Both the position numbers and the translations under genes were made by a program. From Candidatus Bathyarchaeota archaeon (GTDB lineage Archaea > Thermoproteota > Bathyarchaeia > 40CM-2-53-6): a DNA stretch of 50,107 nucleotides. The notes beneath the pieces are model-generated. The model was not told where the DNA came from, searched no databases, and saw only the letters and a list, made by a program, of their open reading frames with translations. The stretch spans positions 1-50,107 of the forward strand of contig VBBP01000048.1 of the NCBI GenBank assembly GCA_005884195.1, in the 5' to 3' direction. Of this stretch, positions 33,353-40,670 are shown one piece after another; positions within the stretch are counted from its first letter, which is position 1; each line of letters starts with the position of its first letter.

Positions 33353-33653
33353 CCAGGCTTGTCCCTGATGTTGGGACTATTTTCCCCTTTGGACAGATAC
33401 AAGAAGCCCGGGCGAGGCATTGATCGTTTGAGAAGTAGGAAATAGAGTGGCGGTGGGTGCGGGCCAGCCGTCAACCCTTAACGGGCGAATGGCAGTGTCC
33501 GCATCCGGGGGACGCCACCCTTGAATCGGCCTTTTCACGAAATGCGATTCTAAGCCTCGCGTAACCGACCAACACACGCATTCGTTACTAGGAAGTATTC
33601 CCCCTTGCAGGCACGATTTTAAGGGGGCAACAGTAAATATTCACGCGACCCTC
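33353..33653. other. 301-bp region upstream of the AN1-M50 gene
   Basis: A 36-codon minus-strand frame (33581-33471) ends with a CxxC motif (SPGCGHCHSPVKG) but has no other support. A TATA-like GATTTTAAGG at 33615-33624 lies about 30 bp before the ATG at 33654. Nothing else is recognised. Confidence 0.35.
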
Positions 33654-34499
33654 ATGGAACGCTGCGCCGTCTGCGGGGCGGAAGAATTCATCCCCTACAC
33701 TTGCAGATACTGCGGCCGCGTTCATTGCGTCTACCATCGACTGCCCGAAAACCACGAATGCCCGAATATCCAACAGGCGCGAGCTCCAAAATCCATCATC
33801 CGAGTCGAGCGGCGTTCATCCGGGACAAACCTGAGACTGATCAGAGCACCGAAACTAGCATCAATCTCGAGCCGAGAACTCTACGCTCTGAGCGCGGCTC
33901 TACTAGTCCTCGGCCTCAGCTTCTCGATGAGATACGTGTTCGGGGGCCTAAGACCAGTCGAGATTCTAGAAGTTTTCCTGCTCACTATCCTGGTAATAGG
34001 AACAGGGTTCCTCGGTCACGAACTTGCGCACAAGTTCAGTGCTCAACGATACGGATGCTGGGCAGAATTCAAGCTATGGACTGTCGGTGCAATAATGGCC
34101 TTACTATTCGCAGTAATCTCCCAAGGAACCTTCATCTTCGCCGCTCCGGGCGCGGTTTACATAGCCTCCCGGTCAAGCTACTTCGGCGAAGGAATCGACC
34201 GGAAGGCCAACGGAATAATATCGCTCGTCGGACCCCTCGTCAACGTAGGTGCTGCCGCAATATTCGGACTTGCCCTCGTGGTCTCCACAGCTTTCGGTTT
34301 CGGAGACATCGTAGTCGGTCATAGCTTCTATTTTCTTCAAGAGGGCGTTCAGATCAATCTGGTGCTCGGTGCATTCAACATGATTCCCTTCTTCATCTTG
34401 GATGGGCAAAAGGTCTTCACTTGGGATCGCAGAGTCTGGGGGGCAGTCGCGATCCCACTTTGGGTCGCGGTCGCGGTCTCAGTGCTCCGTGTCTTCTGA
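33654..34499 (+). CDS. AN1-type zinc finger fused to M50-family membrane metalloprotease
   Basis: A 281-residue protein. Residues 4-36 form an AN1 finger with Cys/His pairs C4, C7, C17, C20, C25, H28, H34 and C36. The rest is a polytopic M50 (site-2-protease-like) domain. Zinc motif GHELAH places H122, E123 and H126 in helix 2. The second motif, NMIPFFILDG (about 242-251), supplies the third ligand Asp. AN1 fingers bind ubiquitin-like or other proteins in eukaryotes, and M50 enzymes cleave in the membrane, so it may degrade or release tagged membrane proteins; that is inference. ATG at 33654 is probably leaderless. It overlaps the convergent zinc-ribbon gene by 21 bp. Confidence 0.88.
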   Translation: MERCAVCGAEEFIPYTCRYCGRVHCVYHRLPENHECPNIQQARAPKSIIRVERRSSGTNLRLIRAPKLASISSRELYALSAALLVLGLSFSMRYVFGGLRPVEILEVFLLTILVIGTGFLGHELAHKFSAQRYGCWAEFKLWTVGAIMALLFAVISQGTFIFAAPGAVYIASRSSYFGEGIDRKANGIISLVGPLVNVGAAAIFGLALVVSTAFGFGDIVVGHSFYFLQEGVQINLVLGAFNMIPFFILDGQKVFTWDRRVWGAVAIPLWVAVAVSVLRVF

Positions 34500-34658
34500 G
34501 CCAGTTCTGAATCTCAATACGCTCTGTCCAAAGAACCGGTATTCCTGGCCACACTTTGAACAAGCCACCTCGTTCTCCTGGTCAGGCTTGACTTCGACCG
34601 TGATCTCGTCTCCACAGTTGCAGACAAAGGCGACTTTGTTCTGACCCAGGCTTGTCAA
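34479..34658 (-). CDS. Small zinc-ribbon protein coupled to cbf5
   Basis: A 59-residue protein beginning at TTG 34658, whose TTGA overlaps the cbf5 stop. It has FVCNCGDEITVEV (about 11-23) and VACSKCGQEYRFFG (about 32-45), giving CxC and CxxC knuckles of a zinc ribbon. I do not recognise a named family. Coupling to cbf5 suggests a role around RNA modification or ribosome biogenesis, but that is only context. A longer upstream start would overlap cbf5 by 46 bp. Confidence 0.6.
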   Translation of the reverse strand: MTSLGQNKVAFVCNCGDEITVEVKPDQENEVACSKCGQEYRFFGQSVLRFRTGSEDTEH

Positions 34659-35697
34659 TTGAACTGCTTCACTTCTGCGTGACGACGCCTTGGCTTCCAC
34701 AGTTTTGGGTAGGTGTCGGTCGGCATGATCACCCTGACGGTCTTTGCAGCGAGTCCACCTTCATCCTTCATCATCTGTTCAGTTCCCATTAGGGCCCTTG
34801 ATAGCGCGACAAGTTCTCCTTTGAGCGTGAAGAGCGCAATCGCTGTCTTGGGACGTATTCCCTCGCTTAGCTTGACAATGCCTGGAACAGCAAGGTCAGC
34901 ACCGTGACATATCGAACTGACCGCGGAGTCGCGAATGGAGATTCGTGGGACATATGCGAAAGCGTCCTCCATCGGTCTCACGATCTGCCTGACCATCTCA
35001 TCTCTCTCATCCTCGGAGGCCTGAGAAAGCTTGAGGATGTCGTAAAGGGAGTGTATGTCTCTTTCAGTGAAAGATCCTGATCTCGTCCTTCGGAGCTCTC
35101 GCATATGGGCTCCTACTTCCAGGACTTCTCCGACATCGTAAGCTAGTTTGCGGATATAGGTTCCTGCTTGACAGGCGACGCGGAAGAGAACCTGTCGTCC
35201 ATCAATCTCTACATCATCGATGGAATAGATTGTTCTTTTCCGGACCTCCCTCTTTACCGCGGCTCTCACGGGAGGTTTCTGAAATATGTCGCCGACAAAC
35301 TCCTTCAGCACTCCGCGGAGTTTGGTCTCGTCTACGTCGCCATGCATTGTCATGAGGCAGACGTACTCTTTCCCCGTCAGGAGGAATGCCTGGATGGTCT
35401 TGGTAGCGTCTTCTAGAGCTAACGGGAGCACGCCTGTGACCATTGGATTACTCCGGCCCTGAACGGGACCTCTAGAGTTCCACCATGGCCAGCGTGATGC
35501 AACCGCAGTAGACGTTTGACCCAGGCGACGACTTCGTGGCTTGACGGCCCTGAAGGCTTGTCCAAGTTGATCAAACCGAACCTGATGTGTTGATCAATCC
35601 TCCTCTTATCCGGCGGACAGCCTAAAGCCGGGTCTGTTTCCTCGTCGATCTTGGTCAGCAGTTTCTGTGGCCTATTCCAGGGAGCGTGTTGTGACAT
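34655..35697 (-). CDS. cbf5: Cbf5/TruB-family RNA pseudouridine synthase, interrupted by a 23-nt intron
   Basis: The catalytic subunit of H/ACA RNPs, which also modifies tRNA U55. Exon 1 (35697-35472) encodes GLINLDKPSGPSSHEVVAWV and HAGHGGTL; exon 2 (35448-34655) continues PMVTGVLPLALEDATKTIQA to a PUA-domain C-terminus (RVIMPTDTYPKLWKPRRRHA). The two frames differ. Removing 35471-35449 joins them as GHGGTLDPMVTGVLP, exactly the family consensus with the catalytic Asp rebuilt across the junction. Joined length is 339 residues, normal for archaeal Cbf5. The start is ATG 35697; TTG 35712 is possible. eL14 lies upstream, the usual neighbour. Confidence 0.9.
35449..35471 (-). other. Archaeal mRNA intron (BHB) in cbf5
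   Basis: A 23-nt intron. Inner stem GGUCC/GGGCC (loop CGUUCA), bulge AGA (cut AG^A), 4-bp central helix CUCU/GGAG, bulge UAA (cut UA^A). The exon flanks also pair (UGGA/UCCA). Both predicted cuts fall at the only positions that restore the reading frame through the catalytic Asp codon (G^AT). Confidence 0.9.
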
Positions 35698-35794
35698 CCG
35701 ATTTTTCTCCAATAGAGACAGAGGAGTTTCTGGTTCTTAAACTGTCATAGAAAAAGCGCCGGACAACCGGAGATGGTGGTCGTTCTGGTTACGA

Positions 35795-36091
35795 CTAGGC
35801 TGCTACGCTAATCTCTTTGATTGTGACAATCTCTTTCAGATAGCTTGTCTTCTTCGCCTTTTCAGCTACTTTCGCGACGTCCTCGTCGGCTGCGCCCTTC
35901 TTGATCTCTATTGTCTCGGATGTCGGTTCGACGTGTTTGACGTTGGTTCGACGGCGGCGGACTCCGTTTAATTTCTTGGGTCCGGTGATTAGAACAAAGT
36001 TCTTGTCGATAACGTCGACTATGACGCACTTGCGTCCGGCTTCCCTGCCGTTGAGCTTGACGCAGACGCGTCCGACTTCGATAGTTGGCAC
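35795..36091 (-). CDS. rpl14e: Ribosomal protein eL14
   Basis: A 98-residue KOW/SH3-fold ribosomal protein: IEVGRVCVKLNGREAGRKCV at the start, VIVDVIDKNFVLITGPK, then RRRRTNVKHVEPT, the standard eL14 pattern. A basic helical C-terminus ends TIKEISVAA. eL14 upstream of cbf5 is a common archaeal arrangement, and the 97-bp gap allows cotranscription. ATG at 36091. Confidence 0.88.
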   Translation of the reverse strand: MPTIEVGRVCVKLNGREAGRKCVIVDVIDKNFVLITGPKKLNGVRRRRTNVKHVEPTSETIEIKKGAADEDVAKVAEKAKKTSYLKEIVTIKEISVAA

Positions 36092-36213
36092 AGTCTCACT
36101 TCTAGAGCTTCGTCATCGGTCGGTAGAATTCGTCATTTAAGGTTTCGTTGTGGTACGTAGCAGGGAAGCAGATAGAATCGTGATTTAGGGAGGAAGAGCC
36201 GTTCTCGGGCGCT

Positions 36214-36636
36214 CTAGTGTTTTAGAGCTGGTCGCGATCTTGCCACGATCTCTCTCGCGGCCATGACTTGGCGTGGGTACTCTTTTCCTCTTCCGGAGAG
36301 TCTCTTGTCAGCCTTCTGGGCCTCAAGCTTCGATGTGATGTAGTTGACGGCTTTGTGAATGTCGAATTGTTTGCAGCTGAAAATGTCCATGAAGGCGTGC
36401 TTGTTGTCGGGGAAGGTGTGAATGCTGATGTGGCTCTCGGCGATGATCACGAAGCCACTGATTCCCCACTCGGTTGGATTCTCATTGGGTTTGTAGACGA
36501 ACACGTATGGCGCCGTGATCTTGTGCATGTGGATCACGTCCGGAAGCTCGTCTAGGAGATCGTAGATGTAAGAAAGGTCGGAGAGCTTTTCAGGATTACA
36601 CTCCGACAAATCCAGTGTAAGATGTGGCCCGAACAT
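36214..36636 (-). CDS. speD: S-adenosylmethionine decarboxylase proenzyme (class 1B)
   Basis: A 140-residue pyruvoyl enzyme of polyamine synthesis. The self-cleavage site is E67-S68 in IIAESHISIHTFPDNKHAF, where Ser68 becomes the pyruvoyl group. The catalytic Cys (C88) lies in MDIFSCKQFD and H73 is also conserved. The C-terminus is basic. It would give decarboxylated AdoMet for spermidine or agmatine-derived polyamines. ATG at 36636. It is divergent from uS13 across an AT-rich 353-bp gap. Confidence 0.93.
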   Translation of the reverse strand: MFGPHLTLDLSECNPEKLSDLSYIYDLLDELPDVIHMHKITAPYVFVYKPNENPTEWGISGFVIIAESHISIHTFPDNKHAFMDIFSCKQFDIHKAVNYITSKLEAQKADKRLSGRGKEYPRQVMAAREIVARSRPALKH

Positions 36637-36989
36637 TTCTGGAGTTGATTTCTCTTTTTACGAATATTTTTCGGATGAATGGCCAACAAGGCGCGTGGCG
36701 TATTTAAGAATTGTTTACACATCAACCGAGTTCGTTGGTAAATTTTTTCCGGTGAGAAAAAAATCCGCTGTCGTAGAAAATATTTGTTGCACGAACTTTT
36801 TCACCGAAAAAAATTTTTCGCAAACTCAAAAATTTCCAGTGGAAGGGAATGAGTTTCCAGTCGGGCGAGATCCAAAACGGATCAGGCAAAGACGTGTTAA
36901 GTGCTTGTATCGTGAGGCGCAAAGCAGTCGCAAAGTCGAAACGTTAAATTAAGCGATAAGGGAAGCTTCCTCTTCCTCGTGTAAGCGCG
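36637..36989. other. AT-rich divergent region between speD and uS13
   Basis: No gene supported. It contains the A/T-rich inverted repeat listed separately and a TATA-like GTTAAATTAAG at about 36943-36953, about 40 bp before the uS13 ATG, the likely ribosomal operon promoter. Confidence 0.45.
36743..36813. repeat. A/T-rich inverted repeat
   Basis: TTTTTTCCGGTGAGAAAA (36743-36760) pairs imperfectly with TTTTTCACCGAAAAAA (about 36797-36812), leaving a ~36-nt loop. The paired core is CGGTGA/TCACCG flanked by T and A runs. It could be a bent-DNA element, a terminator for either direction or a protein site. Confidence 0.45.
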
Positions 36990-37490
36990 ATGTCAAGAGA
37001 GTTTAGGCTCATCCTCCGCGTACTTGGAGCGGATGTAGATGGGACCAAGAAGGTGCCGTTCGGGCTCAGCAGGGTACGAGGAGTTGGGCCAAATTTCGCC
37101 CAAGCCGTCGTGAAAGTAGCCCGTATCAGCCCTGAAGCGAGAATAGGAAGCCTCAGCGAGGCGGAGATTTCAAGATTAGAAGACATCATCAAAGATCCTG
37201 CAAAACACGGAATACCCTCACGACTGTTCAATCGAAGAAAGGATATCGAGAGCGGACGAGACATGCACTTGGTCGGGCCAGATCTCGCTCTCAGAAACAA
37301 GGCCGATATCGATCTAATGAAGGACATCAAGAGCTGGAAGGGGATCCGACACTCTTTGGGACTGAAAGTGAGGGGCCAGCGCACAAGAACCACTGGGCGT
37401 TCAGGAAAAGCTGTAGGAGTCAAGAAGAAGGTTCTCATGGAAGCGGCACGCGCTGCGGCGACAGGGAAAAAGGAAGAGAAGAAGGAGTAG
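36990..37490 (+). CDS. rps13: Ribosomal protein uS13
   Basis: A 166-residue small-subunit protein: the N-terminal RLILRVLGADVDGTKKVPF, then GVGPNFAQAVVKVARI and LRHSLG-like GIRHSLGLKVRGQRTRTTGR near the C-terminus, the universal uS13 signature. A Lys/Glu-rich tail follows (GKKEEKKE). It starts the uS13-uS4-rpoD array; uS4 begins three bases after its stop. ATG at 36990. Confidence 0.95.
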   Translation: MSREFRLILRVLGADVDGTKKVPFGLSRVRGVGPNFAQAVVKVARISPEARIGSLSEAEISRLEDIIKDPAKHGIPSRLFNRRKDIESGRDMHLVGPDLALRNKADIDLMKDIKSWKGIRHSLGLKVRGQRTRTTGRSGKAVGVKKKVLMEAARAAATGKKEEKKE

Positions 37491-37493
37491 GCC

Positions 37494-38183
37494 TTGGGAG
37501 ACCCTAGAAAGCCGAGAAAGACATACGAGACTCCTCGCCATCCATGGCGAAAGGAACAGCTTGAAGCCGAGCTCCATCTTCTGGGCGAGTATGGTCTTAG
37601 AAACAAGCGGGAACTTAGACGTCACGAGACGACGCTGTCAAAGATACGAGGGATAGCAAGAACTCTCCTGGGTGCGTCAGAGGATCAACAGTCCCAGATT
37701 GAAAGTCAATACCTTAAGCGCCTTGCACGGCTCGGAATCCTTCCCGAATCCGCGAGCGTTGACAACATTCTCGATCTCAATGTCAAGGACTTGATGGAGA
37801 GGCGCCTGCAGACGATCGTTTACAGATCGGGATTGGCAAGAAGCATCCACCAAGCCCGCCAGTTCGTCAGTCACGGTCACATCAGCGTCGCAAACGAGAT
37901 CGTGTCAGTGCCGAGCTACATTGTCAAACGTGATGAAGAGTCAAGAATCGCATTCGATCAGAGAAGCCCACTGACCAATGCTCAGCATCCCGCGAGAGCG
38001 GCTCCCGGGGGAAAAAGACTCGCTAGAGTCATTGAAGAAGCGCCGATAGCCGCGGGACCGGCGATGCCGGTGCTCCCGGTGGTTTCACCTGAGATCAAAG
38101 AAGAGGTCCAGGCGGAACAACCCTTGGAACTGGTCGAGCCCGAGGAAGAACTGTCAGCTGAACCTGAATCAGAGAAAAAGTAA
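37494..38183 (+). CDS. rps4: Ribosomal protein uS4
   Basis: A 229-residue small-subunit assembly protein. The S4 RNA-binding domain is clear: RRLQTIVYRSGLARSIHQAR, QFVSHGHISVANEIVSVPSY. It is longer than a typical archaeal uS4 (about 170-190) because of a Pro/Glu-rich, acidic C-terminal extension (about 180-229). TTG at 37494 follows the uS13 stop by three bases. Normally uS11 would come next; here a membrane-protein gene is found instead. Confidence 0.93.
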   Translation: MGDPRKPRKTYETPRHPWRKEQLEAELHLLGEYGLRNKRELRRHETTLSKIRGIARTLLGASEDQQSQIESQYLKRLARLGILPESASVDNILDLNVKDLMERRLQTIVYRSGLARSIHQARQFVSHGHISVANEIVSVPSYIVKRDEESRIAFDQRSPLTNAQHPARAAPGGKRLARVIEEAPIAAGPAMPVLPVVSPEIKEEVQAEQPLELVEPEEELSAEPESEKK

Positions 38184-38231
38184 CAACCCACTTAAACTGA
38201 GCCCTTATTCGACTTAGGTTTAGGACAGTTC

Positions 38232-38771
38232 ATGGTCGTCTCAGCAGGCATTCTTCTGATCGCTGGAGGATTATGTGCCTGCGCTCCGCTCTTCAAACGA
38301 CTCTCACATTCGCTCGAGCGGGCACTATCCGTAGTTGGGTTTCTTGTCGGCATAGTGGTGCTCGTGGTCGCAGTTGATTATGCTCTCGGCTTCAACTTTC
38401 TCTCGGGCGCGATTTCGGACGCGCTAGCGACGACGAGTTCACCCTACCTGAGGTATTTCTTGCCAGCCATGATCCTACTCGGGATCCTACTCATATCACG
38501 CCCCATTCGAAACGTTCGCTGGGCGTCCATCATCTCCCTTGCATTAGGCTTACTCATAGCATATTTTCTCAGAACCATTCTCCCATCCCTATTCACTAGC
38601 TCCACCGTTTTAGTAATCGTCTTCCTCATCGCAACTCTCGCAATCTACACGTTGCTGAGGTTCGTCGAAGACCTCTTTGACTTCATAGGCGCAGTACTCG
38701 CCTTCCCTCCAATCGCTATCGCCATCGGGCTAGTCAACATCTTCTTCGGAATCCTCTTCTTCTCCATATAG
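38232..38771 (+). CDS. Multi-spanning membrane protein inserted between uS4 and rpoD
   Basis: A 179-residue hydrophobic protein with about six transmembrane segments, opening MVVSAGILLIAGGLCACAPL and ending in a hydrophobic segment with IFFGILFFSI. Charged turns appear at KRLSHSLERA and SRPIRNVRW. I do not recognise a family. It sits exactly where uS11 lies in most archaea, between uS4 and the D subunit of RNA polymerase, and runs in the same direction. It may be an insertion rather than a functional partner. ATG at 38232. Confidence 0.6.
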   Translation: MVVSAGILLIAGGLCACAPLFKRLSHSLERALSVVGFLVGIVVLVVAVDYALGFNFLSGAISDALATTSSPYLRYFLPAMILLGILLISRPIRNVRWASIISLALGLLIAYFLRTILPSLFTSSTVLVIVFLIATLAIYTLLRFVEDLFDFIGAVLAFPPIAIAIGLVNIFFGILFFSI

Positions 38772-38860
38772 CAACTCATGGCCGAACCCAGGCTGGCGAA
38801 GCCAGTCACTTGGGCTGTTTCTGTGCTTGTTGCGCTTTTTCGGGGTGATTTTCTCGTCAG

Positions 38861-38870
38861 CTTTAAATAA
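38861..38870 (+). promoter_or_regulatory. TATA box upstream of rpoD
   Basis: CTTTAAATAA fits the archaeal TATA consensus and lies 52-61 bp before the rpoD ATG, with an open leader of about 25-30 nt. It suggests rpoD-uL13-uS9-rpoN-uS2 has its own promoter, separate from uS13-uS4. Confidence 0.6.
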
Positions 38871-38921
38871 AGTCCGGACCGCTTGCCCGGGTCACCTTCA
38901 TACTGGAAGCATGATAGCTAG

Positions 38922-39557
38922 ATGGACATTAAACTCCTGAGCAAGGAACAAGAGACTCTCCGCTTCGTGCTTTCAGACGTATCACCTGCCTTCGCCAATG
39001 CGCTGCGCCGGATAATGATCTCGGAGATCCCGGTGATGGCAATTGACGATGTCATGATTCTAGAGAACAACTCTGTTATGTATGATGAGATCCTCGCGCA
39101 TCGTCTCGGACTAATCCCGGTCACAACGGACGGTTCCTACAACCTGCCGGAAGAATGCACCTGCAAGAGCGAACTGGGCTGCGAAAAATGCCGAGCATCA
39201 TTCTCGCTAGAGATAGAGGCCTCCGAACCCATTGAGGTGGTATACTCCTCGCAGCTTAAGCCCGAGAATCCGGAGGTCAAGCCGGTCTCCGACAAGATCC
39301 CCATCGTGAAACTCACAGCCGGCCAAAAGATCAAGCTCGAAGCCTATGCTAGGCTCGGGAGAGGAAACGTCCACGCGAAATGGCAATCTGTCTCAGCCGC
39401 GACCTACAACTATGACGAGAAAGCGCGGACCTTCACTTTCCTTGTCGAGTCCACTGGAACCATGCCTCCAGAAAAGATCGTCCTTGAGGCGGCGCGGATC
39501 ATTAATGCGAAATCCGTCGGCTTTGGAGAAGGACTTGGAGGAATGACTGAGACTTGA
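38922..39557 (+). CDS. rpoD: RNA polymerase subunit D (Rpo3)
   Basis: A 211-residue homologue of eukaryotic Rpb3. The signature LSDVSPAFANALRRIMISEIPVM is at about 17-39, followed by IPVTTDGSYNLPE. A Cys-rich loop, ECTCKSELGCEKC (about 78-90), resembles the zinc loop of Rpb3. The protein ends soon after the second dimerisation part and lacks the ferredoxin-like iron-sulfur domain of some archaeal D subunits, which explains its shorter length. Its stop overlaps the uL13 TTG as TTGA. Confidence 0.93.
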   Translation: MDIKLLSKEQETLRFVLSDVSPAFANALRRIMISEIPVMAIDDVMILENNSVMYDEILAHRLGLIPVTTDGSYNLPEECTCKSELGCEKCRASFSLEIEASEPIEVVYSSQLKPENPEVKPVSDKIPIVKLTAGQKIKLEAYARLGRGNVHAKWQSVSAATYNYDEKARTFTFLVESTGTMPPEKIVLEAARIINAKSVGFGEGLGGMTET

Positions 39558-40015
39558 AAAAAATAGTTGCAAGTCTTTCGCCGGAGGAAGAGGTTGTTGA
39601 TGCGTCAAATCTGATCCTGGGAAGAATGGCAAGCTACGTCGCGAAGCAAGCCCTCGAAGGGAAAAAAATGGTTGTGCTCAATGCTGAACGCGCTATTATC
39701 TCTGGGACGAAGGCTAGAGTTGTCGCCCGTGCCAAGACAAAACTGAAAACGCGAACGCTCGGCAACCAGGAAAAGGCCCCGACTCATCCTAGGAGGCCGG
39801 ACAACTATGTCAGGAGAGTTATCCGAGGAATGCTTCCCTGGAAGAAGACTCATGGAAAGCAGGCCTTCCACAGAGTTATCGTGTACGTTGGGGTTCCCAA
39901 AGAGTACGAGGGAAAAACGTACAACACTGTGTCCCACGCAAACGCGTCAAAGCTGAGAGTTCCCTTCATCACCGTTGCTCAACTAGCGGAAGAGATCGGG
40001 GGCATTCCCGCTTGA
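39554..40015 (+). CDS. rpl13: Ribosomal protein uL13
   Basis: A 153-residue large-subunit protein: VVDASNLILGRMASYVAKQA, VVLNAERAIISG and the Pro/Arg-rich middle RRPDNYVRRVIRGMLPWKKT are the uL13 hallmarks. The TTG start overlaps the rpoD stop. eL18, which usually stands between rpoD and uL13 in archaea, is absent. Its own stop overlaps the uS9 TTG (TTGA). Confidence 0.94.
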   Translation: MKKIVASLSPEEEVVDASNLILGRMASYVAKQALEGKKMVVLNAERAIISGTKARVVARAKTKLKTRTLGNQEKAPTHPRRPDNYVRRVIRGMLPWKKTHGKQAFHRVIVYVGVPKEYEGKTYNTVSHANASKLRVPFITVAQLAEEIGGIPA

Positions 40016-40422
40016 GTGAGAAGAAGAAGCCTGTACTCGAGACAGGTAAGCGAAAGACTGCGATAGCACGCGCTGTTGTAAAACCTGGAAAAGGCCGAAT
40101 CTACTTCAACGATATAGCCCTGGACCATGTTAGTCCGGAGGTCGTTCGGATGAAAATCCAAGAACCACTAATTATCGCCGGAGACCGGGCCAAAGGCGTC
40201 GACATCCGGGTATCGGTCAACGGCGGAGGTTTCATGGGCCAGGCTGAGGCGGCCAGAATCGCCATCGCACGATCACTCGCCTCGTGGACCAAGAGCAGCG
40301 AGCTAAGGAAGAACTTCATCGCCTTCGACAGAGTAATGTTAGCCGGCGATCAACGAGTAGCCGAACCGAAAAAGTTCGGCGGGCCAAGTGCACGACGAAG
40401 AAAACAGAAATCGTACAGGTAA
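40012..40422 (+). CDS. rps9: Ribosomal protein uS9
   Basis: A 136-residue small-subunit protein with the universal start [20 protein letters not shown] and the C-terminal [16 protein letters not shown] tail that reaches the P-site tRNA. TTG 40012 overlaps the end of uL13, so they are coupled. The final Arg-rich residues match the family. Confidence 0.94.
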   Translation: MSEKKKPVLETGKRKTAIARAVVKPGKGRIYFNDIALDHVSPEVVRMKIQEPLIIAGDRAKGVDIRVSVNGGGFMGQAEAARIAIARSLASWTKSSELRKNFIAFDRVMLAGDQRVAEPKKFGGPSARRRKQKSYR

Positions 40423-40435
40423 GAGAGAAAAGAAA

Positions 40436-40660
40436 ATGATCATACCAGTAAGATGCTTTACCTGCGGCAAACAGATAGCCGACAAATGGGAAACGTTCAG
40501 CTTGAGGGTTCGGGCTGGCGATAGACCCATCAAGGTACTAGACGAGTTAGGGATCAGACGATACTGCTGCCGAAGAATGCTCATAACCCACGTCGAAATA
40601 ATCGACGAGTTCCTAAAGTACCCACAAGTCTCCGCTAAGAAGCGAGCCGAGATCATCTAG
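40436..40660 (+). CDS. rpoN: RNA polymerase subunit N (Rpo10)
   Basis: A 74-residue zinc-binding subunit. The zinc site consists of CFTCGK (about 7-12) and the CCRRM motif ([13 protein letters not shown]) near residue 45, which define the RpoN/Rpb10 family. ATG 40436 is the correct start; the frame also extends upstream to 40388 but that overlaps uS9 and is not family-like. RpoK, often next to it, is not found. Confidence 0.94.
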   Translation: MIIPVRCFTCGKQIADKWETFSLRVRAGDRPIKVLDELGIRRYCCRRMLITHVEIIDEFLKYPQVSAKKRAEII

Positions 40661-40670
40661 ACGAGGAACC

